The notes below the pieces were generated by a model. The model was not told the DNA's origin, made no database searches, and saw nothing but the letters and a program-made list of their open reading frames with translations. Position numbers and translations under genes: made by a program. Positions 52,238 to 60,154 of a DNA stretch of 64,000 nucleotides are shown here, one piece after another (within the stretch, counting starts at the first letter, position 1; the number at the start of each line of letters is the position of its first letter). The stretch comes from Pseudomonas fluorescens (GTDB taxonomy: Bacteria; Pseudomonadota; Gammaproteobacteria; Pseudomonadales; Pseudomonadaceae), in contig NZ_CABVHK010000012.1 in the NCBI RefSeq assembly GCF_902497785.1, forward strand, positions 178,178 through 242,177, read 5' to 3'.

Positions 52238-52978
52238 TTAGCTGATCTGCAAGACCCGAGCCATGGCCTGGTCATCGTCTTTTGCGGTGTTCATCATCTT
52301 GATGTGCAGTTCGAACTGCTTGGCCAGCGCCAGTACCGAGGTCATCTCTTCCACGGCATTGACGTTGCTCGACTCGAGGAAACCGGACACCAGTTTGACG
52401 TTGGCATCGGCTTGCGCCGGCTGGCCGTCCTTGGTGTGGATCGAACCGTCCAGGCCTTTGGTCATGTTCTTGAAGTCAGGGTTGACCAGTTTGATGCGAT
52501 CGACTTCCGCCATCACGCGCGGGCCTTCGCCCATCGCCCGGATGCTCACGGTGCCGTCTTCGCCAATCTCGATCTGCTGCTCGGGCGGCACCGAAATCGG
52601 CCCACCATTGCCCATCACCGGCATGCCGTTGCCGGCGCGCAACACGCCCAGGGCGTCAATGTTCAGGCTGCCGGTGCGCACGTAGCTTTCGCCGCCATCG
52701 GGATTCTGCACGGCGAGCCAGCCGTTGCCCTGCACCGCGACATCGAGGTCGCGACCGGTCTGCACCAGTGAACCTGCGGAGAAGTCAGTGGCGGGACGCT
52801 CGGACATGGCAAACGCACGCGCCGGAAAGCTGTCACCGAACACCGGCATCGAGCGCGCCTGCTCCAGGTCTTTCTGGAAACCGTTGGTGGAGATGTTCGC
52901 CAGGTTGTTCGCGTGAGCCTTCTGCGCCAGTGCATTCTGGCTGGCGCCGGTCATTGCCACATAAAGGTACTTGTCCAC
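52238..52978 (-). CDS. flgF: FlgF, proximal rod protein
   Basis: FlgF is a proximal rod subunit. The 246-residue product begins DKYLYVAMTGASQNALAQKA and has the rod motif NNLANISTNGFQKDL. It ends in ELHIKMMNTAKDDDQAMARV. The start is a GTG at 52978 with GAGGA 6 bases upstream; the frame stays open to 53080 but the added residues are unlike FlgF. It heads flgFGHIJKL behind a sigma-54 promoter. Confidence 0.95.
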   Translation of the reverse strand: MDKYLYVAMTGASQNALAQKAHANNLANISTNGFQKDLEQARSMPVFGDSFPARAFAMSERPATDFSAGSLVQTGRDLDVAVQGNGWLAVQNPDGGESYVRTGSLNIDALGVLRAGNGMPVMGNGGPISVPPEQQIEIGEDGTVSIRAMGEGPRVMAEVDRIKLVNPDFKNMTKGLDGSIHTKDGQPAQADANVKLVSGFLESSNVNAVEEMTSVLALAKQFELHIKMMNTAKDDDQAMARVLQIS

Positions 52979-53034
52979 ACTCTTTCCTCTGCCTGCCGGA
53001 CGTTTGCCGCCCACTGCTGTACTGCTGAGCCATA

Positions 53035-53050
53035 AGCAATTTGCAGACCA
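53035..53050 (-). promoter_or_regulatory. Sigma-54 promoter of flgFGHIJKL
   Basis: The minus strand reads TGGTCTG-N4-TTGCT. GG and GC are correctly spaced and the -12 half is perfect. The start site lies about 46 bases before flgF. In P. aeruginosa this operon is in the FleR-dependent class. Confidence 0.7.
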
Positions 53051-53161
53051 ACTTTTTTCTGGCGGCGCGGGGCCCGGCAAACAAAGGACTTGAGGGGTTC
53101 AGAGGGGAATGGAAGATTGTGTCGAAGACGAAAAACCGGCGGTGTTATGCCGCTTCGCGGC

Positions 53162-53236
53162 AAAGATCGCAGCCTGCGGCAGCTCCTGCACAAATACACC
53201 GCTGCAAGGTAGGAGCTGCCGCAGGCTGCGATCTCT
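53162..53236. repeat. REP-type palindrome, family A, after phhR
   Basis: Arms AAAGATCGCAGCCTGCGGC and inverse, running on to AGCTCCT on each side of a loop of about 22 bases. It lies 6 bases beyond the phhR stop and separates it from the flgF promoter. Confidence 0.9.
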
Positions 53237-53242
53237 TGATCT

Positions 53243-54802
53243 TCAGCTGTTGTCCTTACCAACCTCATACTCACGCAACTTGTTGGCAATGGTGGTATGC
53301 GAAACCCCCAGCCGCTTGCCCAACTGCCGGCTACTCGGATGCTCGGAATACAAACGCTCGAGCACCGCTTTCTCAAAGCGCCCGACAATCGCATCCAGCC
53401 CGCCTTCCAGCGAAAAATCGCCAAGCGGCTGGCGCACGCCATAGTCCGGCAGGCGAATATGTTCGGCCTTGACCGTCCCGCCCTCGCACAGGGACACCGC
53501 CTGAAACAACACGTTTTCCAGCTGCCGGACATTGCCCGGCCAATGGTAATGGCTGAGTCTGTCCATGGCCGCCGGTGCCAGTTTCGGCAAGGGGCAACCG
53601 ATCTGTCGACTGGCCTGATCGAGGAAGTGCTCCACCAGCGGCGTCAAACCGTCGAGGCATTCGCGCAGCGGCGGGATGTGCAAAGACAGCACGTTCAAAC
53701 GGTGATACAAATCCTGGCGAAACTCACCCCGGGCACACAACTCCGACAGGTCGACCTGCGTTGCGCAGATCACTCGCACATCCAGATAAACCTCTTCATC
53801 ACTGCCGACACGCCGGAAGCAACCGTCCTGCAAAAAGCGCAGCAATTTCACCTGCAAGCGCGGGCTCATTTCCCCCACGCCATCAAGAAACAACGTTCCG
53901 CCCGCCGTCAGTTCCAACAGCCCGAGCTTGCCTTCGGCGCGGGCACCTTCGAAGGCGCCGGGCCCGTAGCCGAACAACTCGGTCTCGGCCATGGATTCCG
54001 GCAGACCGGCGCAGTTAAGCGCCATCAGCGGCGATTGCCCGCGCGGACTGGCCAGGTGACAGGCCCGCGCCAACAACTCCTTGCCGGTTCCGGTTTCGCC
54101 TTCGATCAATAGCGGCGCATCCAGCGGCGCCATGCGCCGGGCTTCGCGCACCACCGCCGCCATCACTTTCGAACTCTGGAAGATACTGTCGAACCCGCGC
54201 AGCTCCTGTTTGCGCACGTTGTAAATGCGCTCCCCGACCCGATCCGCACGGTGCAGCGTCAATACCGCACCGGCCATGGCCTCGCTGTCGTCGTGCTCCG
54301 ATTGCAGCGGCGCGATGTCGGCGAGAAAGACATCGCCCTTGACCTTCACGCGCAAGCCGTTGATCCGCGATTTGTTCGCGCGCACCAATTCCGGCAAATC
54401 GAAATCCTCGGCATAGCGCGACAACGGAATCCCCGGCACCTCATCGACACGCACCCCGAGCAACTGCGCCGCCGCGCGGTTGGCCGCAACGATTGAGCCG
54501 CCCATGTCGATCGACAACACTGGAAACTCCAGGGCGCCGAGCAAGGCATTGAGTTCCATGTGCCGACGCTCGCTGGGCATCAGTCCTACGCGCTTTACGC
54601 CGAAGACCCCGGCTATCGACTCGAATTTCGGACGCAACGCCTGGAACTGAATGTTGATCAGGTTCGGACAATGCAGGTAGATCGCGTTGCCATGCTCACC
54701 GCCGACTTCGCCACGAGCGACGTTGATGCCGTACTCGACCAGCAGGTTGAGAATGTCGCGCAGAATGCCGATGCGGTTTTGGCAGTGGACTTTGATACGC
54801 AT
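53243..54802 (-). CDS. phhR: PhhR, TyrR-like regulator of aromatic amino acid catabolism
   Basis: A 519-residue TyrR-family regulator. It has an N-terminal ACT domain (residues 1-70, RIKVHCQNRIGILRDILNLL), a PAS domain (about 78-140), an AAA+ domain with Walker A EGETGTGKELLAR, and a TyrR-type helix-turn-helix (SSRQLGKRLGVSHTTIANKL). The sigma-54 contact loop reads GAFEGA rather than GAFTGA. PhhR senses Phe/Tyr and activates phhABC, which lies divergently beside it. The start at 54802 aligns with TyrR; an extension to 54835 is not needed. Confidence 0.93.
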   Translation of the reverse strand: MRIKVHCQNRIGILRDILNLLVEYGINVARGEVGGEHGNAIYLHCPNLINIQFQALRPKFESIAGVFGVKRVGLMPSERRHMELNALLGALEFPVLSIDMGGSIVAANRAAAQLLGVRVDEVPGIPLSRYAEDFDLPELVRANKSRINGLRVKVKGDVFLADIAPLQSEHDDSEAMAGAVLTLHRADRVGERIYNVRKQELRGFDSIFQSSKVMAAVVREARRMAPLDAPLLIEGETGTGKELLARACHLASPRGQSPLMALNCAGLPESMAETELFGYGPGAFEGARAEGKLGLLELTAGGTLFLDGVGEMSPRLQVKLLRFLQDGCFRRVGSDEEVYLDVRVICATQVDLSELCARGEFRQDLYHRLNVLSLHIPPLRECLDGLTPLVEHFLDQASRQIGCPLPKLAPAAMDRLSHYHWPGNVRQLENVLFQAVSLCEGGTVKAEHIRLPDYGVRQPLGDFSLEGGLDAIVGRFEKAVLERLYSEHPSSRQLGKRLGVSHTTIANKLREYEVGKDNS

Positions 54803-54835
54803 ATAAAGGCCTGGAAAGCAGTGAGTAGAGTTCAA

Positions 54836-54929
54836 CCCTGTGGGAGCGAGCCTGCTCGCGAAGGCGGCGTGTCAGCCATATCAGTGTCGGCTGACACGCC
54901 GCTTCGCGAGCAGGCTCGCTCCCACAGGG
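54836..54929. repeat. REP-type palindrome, family B, between phhR and phhA
   Basis: Arms CCCTGTGGGAGCGAGCCTGC and complement with inner CGCGAAGGCGGCGTGTCAGCC, loop of about 10 bases. It fills much of the phhR leader side of the 367-base divergent gap (54803-55169). Confidence 0.9.
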
Positions 54930-55030
54930 TAATTTTTTGCTGACACGCTCAGATAGTCGTCAAGATTATGTGACACCCGCGGGCCTTTTCAAACCCGAAA
55001 ATCCCAAGCGGTGCGTGATAACGGCGAATA

Positions 55031-55048
55031 CGTAACGAAAACTTTACG
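55031..55048. promoter_or_regulatory. Candidate PhhR (TyrR-type) operator upstream of phhA
   Basis: CGTAAC-N6-TTTACG resembles the TyrR box TGTAAA-N6-TTTACA: the GTAA and TTTAC cores are present in the right orientation and spacing. It lies 122 bases before the phhA start. No convincing sigma-70 or sigma-54 promoter was found between it and the gene. Confidence 0.55.
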
Positions 55049-55169
55049 AAAGTCGTCGATTTTTCCTACGCGACACGTCGCTCCCCTGCTGCAACGCCGC
55101 AATCCTTGAGGTATTTCTAGGTCCATAGCAGCACATAACAAGAACGAAATCCCCAAGCAGGAGAGCAGC

Positions 55170-55955
55170 ATGAAGCAGACGCACTACGTGGCTCGCGAGC
55201 CCGATGCGCAAGGTTTTATCGACTACCCCGCCGAGGAACACGCGGTGTGGAACACGCTGATCACTCGCCAGTTGAAAGTGATCGAAGGGCGTGCGTGCCA
55301 GGAGTACCTGGACGGTATCGAAAAACTCGGTCTGCCCCACGACCGCATTCCGCAACTCGGCGAAATCAACAAAGTCCTCGGCGAAACCACCGGCTGGCAA
55401 GTTGCCCGGGTACCCGCACTGATTCCCTTCCAGACCTTTTTCGAATTGCTGGCGAATAAACAGTTTCCGGTGGCGACGTTTATTCGTACCCGTGAAGAGC
55501 TCGACTACCTGCAAGAGCCGGATATTTTCCACGAGATCTTTGGCCATTGCCCACTGCTGACCAACCCGTGGTTCGCGGAATTTACCCACACCTACGGCAA
55601 ACTCGGCCTACAGGCTACAAAGGAAGAACGCGTTTATCTGGCGCGTCTGTATTGGATGACCATCGAGTTCGGCCTGGTGGACACGCCCGAGGGCCAGCGC
55701 ATCTACGGCGGCGGCATCCTGTCCTCACCGAAAGAAACTGTTTACTGCCTGTCGGACGAACCCGAGCATCAGGCGTTCGATCCGCTGGAATGCATGCGCA
55801 CGCCTTACCGCATCGACATCCTGCAACCGCTGTACTTTGTCCTGCCGAACCTCAAGCGCCTGTTCGACCTGGCCCACGAAGACATCATGGGCATGGTCAA
55901 GCAAGGCATGCAGCTGGGGTTGCGCGCACCGAAATTTCCACCGAAAGCCGCGTGA
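55170..55955 (+). CDS. phhA: PhhA, phenylalanine 4-monooxygenase
   Basis: A 261-residue iron- and pterin-dependent hydroxylase that turns phenylalanine into tyrosine. The iron ligands are visible as the two His of FHEIFGHCPLL and the Glu of WMTIEFGLV. RVPALIPFQTFFELLANKQF and FPVATFIRTREELDYL are typical of bacterial PhhA. GCAGGAGAGCAGC precedes the ATG. It leads phhABC, divergent from phhR. Confidence 0.97.
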   Translation: MKQTHYVAREPDAQGFIDYPAEEHAVWNTLITRQLKVIEGRACQEYLDGIEKLGLPHDRIPQLGEINKVLGETTGWQVARVPALIPFQTFFELLANKQFPVATFIRTREELDYLQEPDIFHEIFGHCPLLTNPWFAEFTHTYGKLGLQATKEERVYLARLYWMTIEFGLVDTPEGQRIYGGGILSSPKETVYCLSDEPEHQAFDPLECMRTPYRIDILQPLYFVLPNLKRLFDLAHEDIMGMVKQGMQLGLRAPKFPPKAA

Positions 55956-56060
55956 GCCGTAGCTTTTAGAATCAAGTGAGCCTGTCAGGAACCGCCGCAT
56001 TGGTTTAGCGTGTGAACGCTGACGGCCGATTTTCCAACTATCAGATTTCAGGAATACATC

Positions 56061-56417
56061 ATGTCCACATTGAACCAAGCCCACTGTGAAGCCTGCCAGG
56101 CCGGCGCCCCGCAAGTCAGCGATGAAGAGCTGCCGGTACTGATCAAGCAGATCCCTGACTGGAATATCGAAGTCCGTGACGGCGTGATGCAGCTGGAAAA
56201 AGTTTTCCTGTTCAAGAATTTCAAGCACGCACTCGCGTTCACCAACGCGGTCGGTGAAATCTCCGAGGCTGAAGGTCACCATCCGGGCCTGTTGACCGAA
56301 TGGGGCAAAGTCACCGTGACCTGGTGGAGCCACTCCATCAAGGGCCTGCACCGCAACGATTTCATCATGGCCGCACGCACTGACGACGTGGCCAAGGACG
56401 CCGAGGGCCGCAAATAA
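56061..56417 (+). CDS. phhB: PhhB, pterin-4-alpha-carbinolamine dehydratase
   Basis: A 118-residue DCoH/PCD protein that recycles the pterin cofactor used by PhhA. Signature AEGHHPGLLTEWGKVTVTWW with the catalytic His pair, and WSHSIKGLHRNDFIMA. It lies 105 bases after phhA and its stop shares one base with the phhC start (TAATG). Confidence 0.97.
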   Translation: MSTLNQAHCEACQAGAPQVSDEELPVLIKQIPDWNIEVRDGVMQLEKVFLFKNFKHALAFTNAVGEISEAEGHHPGLLTEWGKVTVTWWSHSIKGLHRNDFIMAARTDDVAKDAEGRK

Positions 56418-57610
56418 TGCATTTCGACGCCATAGGTCGAGTACCCGGCGACCCGATTCTCGGCCTCATGGAGGCCTATGCGCAGGACCCCAACCCGCGC
56501 AAATTCGACCTTGGCGTCGGCGTCTACAAAGATGCCTTCGGCCTGACGCCGATTCCCCAGGCCGTGAAACTCGCCGAGCAGCGCCTGGTGGATCGTCAGA
56601 CCACCAAGACCTACATCGGCGGCCACGGCGAACCGGCGTTCGGCAAAGTCATCAATGAGTTGGTGCTCGGTGTCGATTCGGCGCTGATTGCCGAACAACG
56701 GGCCGGCGCCACCCAGACCCCGGGCGGCACCGGTGCGCTGCGCTTGAGCGCGGACTTTATCGCACAGTGCCTGCCGGGCCGTGGCGTGTGGCTGAGCAAC
56801 CCGACCTGGCCGATTCACGAAACCATTTTCGCCACGGCCGGGGTCAAGGTTAATCACTACCCTTATGTCGGCAGCGATAACCGTCTTGACGTCGACGCGA
56901 TGCTGGCGGTACTCAATCAAGCGCCGAAGGGCGACGTGGTGTTGTTGCACGCATGCTGCCATAACCCGACCGGTTTCGATCTGTCCCATGACGACTGGCG
57001 CCGTGTGCTGGACGTGGTGCGCAGTCGCGACCTGGTGCCATTGATCGACTTCGCTTATCAGGGCTTTGGCGACGGCCTGGAACAAGACGCGTGGTCGACC
57101 CGGCTGTTCGCGGCTGAACTGCCGGAAGTGTTGATCACCAGTTCATGCTCGAAAAATTTCGGCCTGTATCGCGATCGCACAGGCGCGCTGATTGTCTGCG
57201 CGAAGACTGCGGACAAACTGGTGGATATCCGCAGTCAACTGGCCAACATCGCACGTAATCTGTGGTCAACTCCGCCGGATCATGGTGCGGCGGTCGTAGC
57301 AACAATCCTCGGTGATCCGGAACTGAAAAGCCTCTGGGCCGACGAAGTCGAAGCCATGCGCTTGCGCATCGCGCAACTGCGCAGTGGTCTGGTTGAAGCG
57401 CTGGAACCCCACGGGTTGCGCGAGCGCTTTGCGCACATTGGTGAGCAGCGCGGAATGTTCTCCTACACCGGGCTGACGCCGGAGCAGGTCAAACAGCTGC
57501 GTGACCATCACAGCGTGTACATGGTCGGCACTGGCCGGGCAAACGTGGCGGGCATTGATGCGACGCGCCTGGATTTGCTGGCCGAGGCCATCGCCAAAGT
57601 CTGCAAGTAA
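56417..57610 (+). CDS. phhC: PhhC, aromatic amino acid aminotransferase
   Basis: A 397-residue class I PLP aminotransferase that starts tyrosine breakdown to 4-hydroxyphenylpyruvate. It has FDLGVGVYKDAFGLTPIPQA, LLHACCHNPTGFDLSHDDWR, and the PLP lysine in SSCSKNFGLYRDRTGAL. GMFSYTGLTPEQVKQLRDHH is the usual C-terminal motif. It ends the phhABC operon. Confidence 0.95.
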   Translation: MHFDAIGRVPGDPILGLMEAYAQDPNPRKFDLGVGVYKDAFGLTPIPQAVKLAEQRLVDRQTTKTYIGGHGEPAFGKVINELVLGVDSALIAEQRAGATQTPGGTGALRLSADFIAQCLPGRGVWLSNPTWPIHETIFATAGVKVNHYPYVGSDNRLDVDAMLAVLNQAPKGDVVLLHACCHNPTGFDLSHDDWRRVLDVVRSRDLVPLIDFAYQGFGDGLEQDAWSTRLFAAELPEVLITSSCSKNFGLYRDRTGALIVCAKTADKLVDIRSQLANIARNLWSTPPDHGAAVVATILGDPELKSLWADEVEAMRLRIAQLRSGLVEALEPHGLRERFAHIGEQRGMFSYTGLTPEQVKQLRDHHSVYMVGTGRANVAGIDATRLDLLAEAIAKVCK

Positions 57611-57620
57611 CACAGCCCCC

Positions 57621-57702
57621 TGTAGGAGCCGCCGCAGGCTGCGATCTTTTGATCTTGACTTCCAATGGCAACAAAAGATCGCAGGCTTCGCCAGCTCCTA
57701 CA
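57621..57702. repeat. REP-type palindrome, family A, opposite configuration, after phhC
   Basis: The arms run TGTAGGAGC...GATCTTTT, then AAAAGATC...GCTCCTACA, so the outer and inner ends are swapped compared with the other family A copies. It follows the phhC stop by 10 bases. Confidence 0.88.
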
Positions 57703-57843
57703 CAGACCTGTCTAGACAACTCCATCCGTCGAAACAAATGGATATAAAAGTCTATTTGTCATTTCTCCTGCTGTATCCTGCCCAAGCTTTTTAAAAGCGC
57801 GGATCTACCAGATCTATCAACAGACTTTGCGAGGAGCGCGAAC

Positions 57844-57963
57844 ATGCACGAGATCCCTAATCTCCCCTTCCCAAGCCTGCACGAAACTGAGCAGACACCC
57901 CCGCAACAAGCCGGCGCCCAACAGCCCGAGCCGAAAGAAGCCACTGAACGCCGCCAGGCTGAC
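57844..57963 (+). CDS. Small Pro/Gln-rich protein, function unknown
   Basis: A 39-codon ORF beginning MHEIPNLPFPSLHETEQ and ending ERRQA. It is preceded by GAGGAGC at a good distance (6 bases), which is the main support. The product is hydrophilic, rich in Pro, Gln and Glu, and has no membrane segment. Too short for most gene finders; it may be real because the ribosome site is strong and the gap has no other explanation. Confidence 0.5.
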
Positions 57964-58052
57964 AGCGAAGACTGAAACACCCGCAATGCCAGACCGTGTG
58001 GAAAGCGCTAACATGCGCTTTCCACACCGCCTGAACCCTCGAGCTGCACACC

Positions 58053-58235
58053 ATGACCGACGAATTCACTGAGAGCCAGGCCAGCGTCCTGATCGGCACC
58101 GCCGAGAAAATGATCGAGATCTGGAATCGCCTTTCTCCCGAAAAACAGGCTGCCCTGCTCGCCCGTTTCGGCACCGAAGAAAATGCCTTGGCCGCCCTGG
58201 TCACCACGCAACTGGTCGCTCCCGTCAAACCCTGA
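58053..58235 (+). CDS. Small helical protein, function unknown
   Basis: A 60-residue soluble protein (MTDEFTESQASVLIGTAEKM, then EIWNRLSPEKQAALLARFG). It looks like an amphipathic helical bundle. I do not know the family. Codon use is like the neighbours and the ORF fills the space before the MFS gene, so I accept it as a gene. Confidence 0.6.
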   Translation: MTDEFTESQASVLIGTAEKMIEIWNRLSPEKQAALLARFGTEENALAALVTTQLVAPVKP

Positions 58236-58339
58236 TTTCACGCCGCCCGGCAAATAGTTTTACTTTTCCACGCCCGTGGCCGCTCGCGCCGCTATCATAA
58301 GCAGCCTATCTATCCTGCTATACCCGTGGATCTTTACCC

Positions 58340-59554
58340 ATGTCTGAAAACCAGCGCCCCCTGGCGGTCACGCTGCAAGTCGTTTCCATCGTCCTCTTTA
58401 CCTTTATCGGTTACCTCAATATCGGCATTCCCCTGGCTGTGTTGCCGGGCTACGTCCACAGCGACCTCGGCTTTGGCGCGGTCATCGCAGGGCTGGTGAT
58501 CAGCGTGCAATACCTGGCCACCCTGCTCAGCCGGCCTTACGCCGGCAAAATCATCGACAACAAGGGCAGCAAACTGGCGGTGATGTATGGTCTCGCCGGT
58601 TGCGGCTTGAGCGGTGTGTTCATGCTGATTTCAGCCTGGACCCAGAGCTTGCCAATGTTGAGCCTGATCAGCTTGCTGATCGGCCGGCTGGTCCTCGGCA
58701 GTGCGGAAAGCCTGGTGGGTTCCGGTTCGATTGGCTGGGGCATCGGCCGGGTCGGCGCGGCAAACACTGCCAAAGTGATCTCCTGGAACGGCATCGCCAG
58801 TTACGGCGCGCTGGCAATCGGCGCACCGCTCGGCGTGCTGCTGGTCAGCCAATTGGGTTTGTGGAGCATGGGCGTCAGCATCGTGTTGCTGGCCGTGCTG
58901 GGTCTTGCGCTGGCCTGGCCGAAAACCGCGGCGCCGATTGTGACCGGTGAGCGCCTGCCGTTCATGCATGTGCTGGGTCGAGTGCTGCCACACGGTTGTG
59001 GCCTGGCGCTGGGCTCGATCGGCTTCGGCACCATCGCCACCTTCATTACCTTGTATTACGCCACCCAACAGTGGGACAACGCGGTGCTGTGCCTGAGCCT
59101 GTTCGGCGCGAGCTTCATCGGCGCGCGGTTGCTTTTCGGCAACCTGATCAACCGTCTCGGCGGTTTTCGCGTGGCGATCGCCTGCCTGTCCGTGGAAACC
59201 CTGGGGCTGTTGCTGCTGTGGCTGGCGCCGGATGCCCATTGGGCACTGGCGGGTGCGGCGTTGAGCGGGTTCGGATTTTCGCTGGTGTTCCCGGCATTGG
59301 GCGTCGAAGCGGTGAATCTGGTGCCAGCGTCGAGCCGTGGCGCGGCGGTCGGCGCCTATTCGTTGTTCATTGATTTGTCGCTGGGGATTACCGGGCCAGT
59401 GGCGGGTGCGATTGCTGCGGGATTTGGTTTTGCCTCGATCTTCCTGTTCGCCGCCCTCGCCGCTTTAAGCGGTTTGGTGCTCAGCGTGTATCTGTACCGG
59501 CAAGCGCCAAAGCACCTTAATGAAAAGCACCGTGACGGAAGAACCGTGCGTTAG
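58340..59554 (+). CDS. MFS transporter (YhhS/NepI-type)
   Basis: A 404-residue major facilitator protein with 12 predicted transmembrane segments. The loop 2-3 motif reads SRPYAGKIIDNKGSKLAVMY, close to the MFS consensus G-x-x-x-D-R-x-G-R. The later halves have AVGAYSLFIDLSLGITGPVAG. Substrate unknown; the subfamily is often an arabinose/efflux-type permease. Its stop overlaps the stop of the convergent arfB by 4 bases. Confidence 0.88.
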   Translation: MSENQRPLAVTLQVVSIVLFTFIGYLNIGIPLAVLPGYVHSDLGFGAVIAGLVISVQYLATLLSRPYAGKIIDNKGSKLAVMYGLAGCGLSGVFMLISAWTQSLPMLSLISLLIGRLVLGSAESLVGSGSIGWGIGRVGAANTAKVISWNGIASYGALAIGAPLGVLLVSQLGLWSMGVSIVLLAVLGLALAWPKTAAPIVTGERLPFMHVLGRVLPHGCGLALGSIGFGTIATFITLYYATQQWDNAVLCLSLFGASFIGARLLFGNLINRLGGFRVAIACLSVETLGLLLLWLAPDAHWALAGAALSGFGFSLVFPALGVEAVNLVPASSRGAAVGAYSLFIDLSLGITGPVAGAIAAGFGFASIFLFAALAALSGLVLSVYLYRQAPKHLNEKHRDGRTVR

Positions 59555-59964
59555 AAATCGACCTTGCCGCGCCCGGCCTTGATGCTGCCGCGCTTGGTCT
59601 TGGATTCGAGCCGACGCTTTTTTGAACCCAGCGTCGGTTTGGTCGGACGACGTTTCTTTTCGACTTTGGTGGCGCTGAGGATCAACTCGGTCAGCCGTTC
59701 CAGTGCATCGGCGCGATTGGCCTCCTGCGTGCGGTATTGTTGAGCCTTGATGATCAACACCCCTTCGCTGGTGATGCGACTGTCGCGCAGCGCCAGCAGC
59801 CGCTCCTTGTAGAACTCCGGCAAGGACGACGCGGGAATGTCGAAGCGCAGGTGCATGGCGCTGGAGACTTTATTGACGTTCTGCCCACCGGCGCCCTGGG
59901 CGCGAATGGCCGTCAACTCGATCTCGGCATCCGGCAGATGCACGTTGTTGGAAATCACCAGCAT
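59551..59964 (-). CDS. arfB: ArfB, alternative ribosome-rescue factor / peptidyl-tRNA hydrolase
   Basis: A 137-residue class I release-factor-like protein with the GGQ motif in AIRAQGAGGQNVNKVSSAMH. The Lys/Arg-rich C-terminal tail (SKKRRLESKTKRGSIKAGRG) enters the empty mRNA channel. It frees ribosomes stalled on broken mRNAs. The length fits ArfB/YaeJ (about 140). In P. aeruginosa a gene of this type also lies near phhABC. Confidence 0.94.
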   Translation of the reverse strand: MLVISNNVHLPDAEIELTAIRAQGAGGQNVNKVSSAMHLRFDIPASSLPEFYKERLLALRDSRITSEGVLIIKAQQYRTQEANRADALERLTELILSATKVEKKRRPTKPTLGSKKRRLESKTKRGSIKAGRGKVDF

Positions 59965-60022
59965 GGAAAGTGTCCGAATTCAGAGTGCGCAGGATACCGC
60001 GAATAGATTGATGCAATGCGGA

Positions 60023-60090
60023 CCTTGTGGGAGCGAGCCTCTGTGGTGAGGGGATAAATCCCCTCGCCACAAAGCCACGCTCCCACAGGG
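60023..60090. repeat. Palindromic repeat, family B variant
   Basis: CCTTGTGGGAGCG and CGCTCCCACAGGG enclose an inner palindrome TGTGGTGAGGGGATAAATCCC / CTCGCCACA. The outer arms match family B; the centre is a different palindrome. Confidence 0.85.
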
Positions 60091-60111
60091 TTTTGCATAA
60101 AGACTGAAAAC

Positions 60112-60136
60112 AAAACCCGGCACTTGGCCGGGTTTG
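60112..60136 (-). terminator. Terminator after the aromatic amino acid permease gene
   Basis: AACCCGGC and GCCGGGTT form a stem with a four-base loop; TTTTG-TTTTC follows on the minus strand. It lies 19 bases beyond the permease stop. Confidence 0.85.
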
Positions 60137-60154
60137 TAGTTTACGCGCGCGGCG

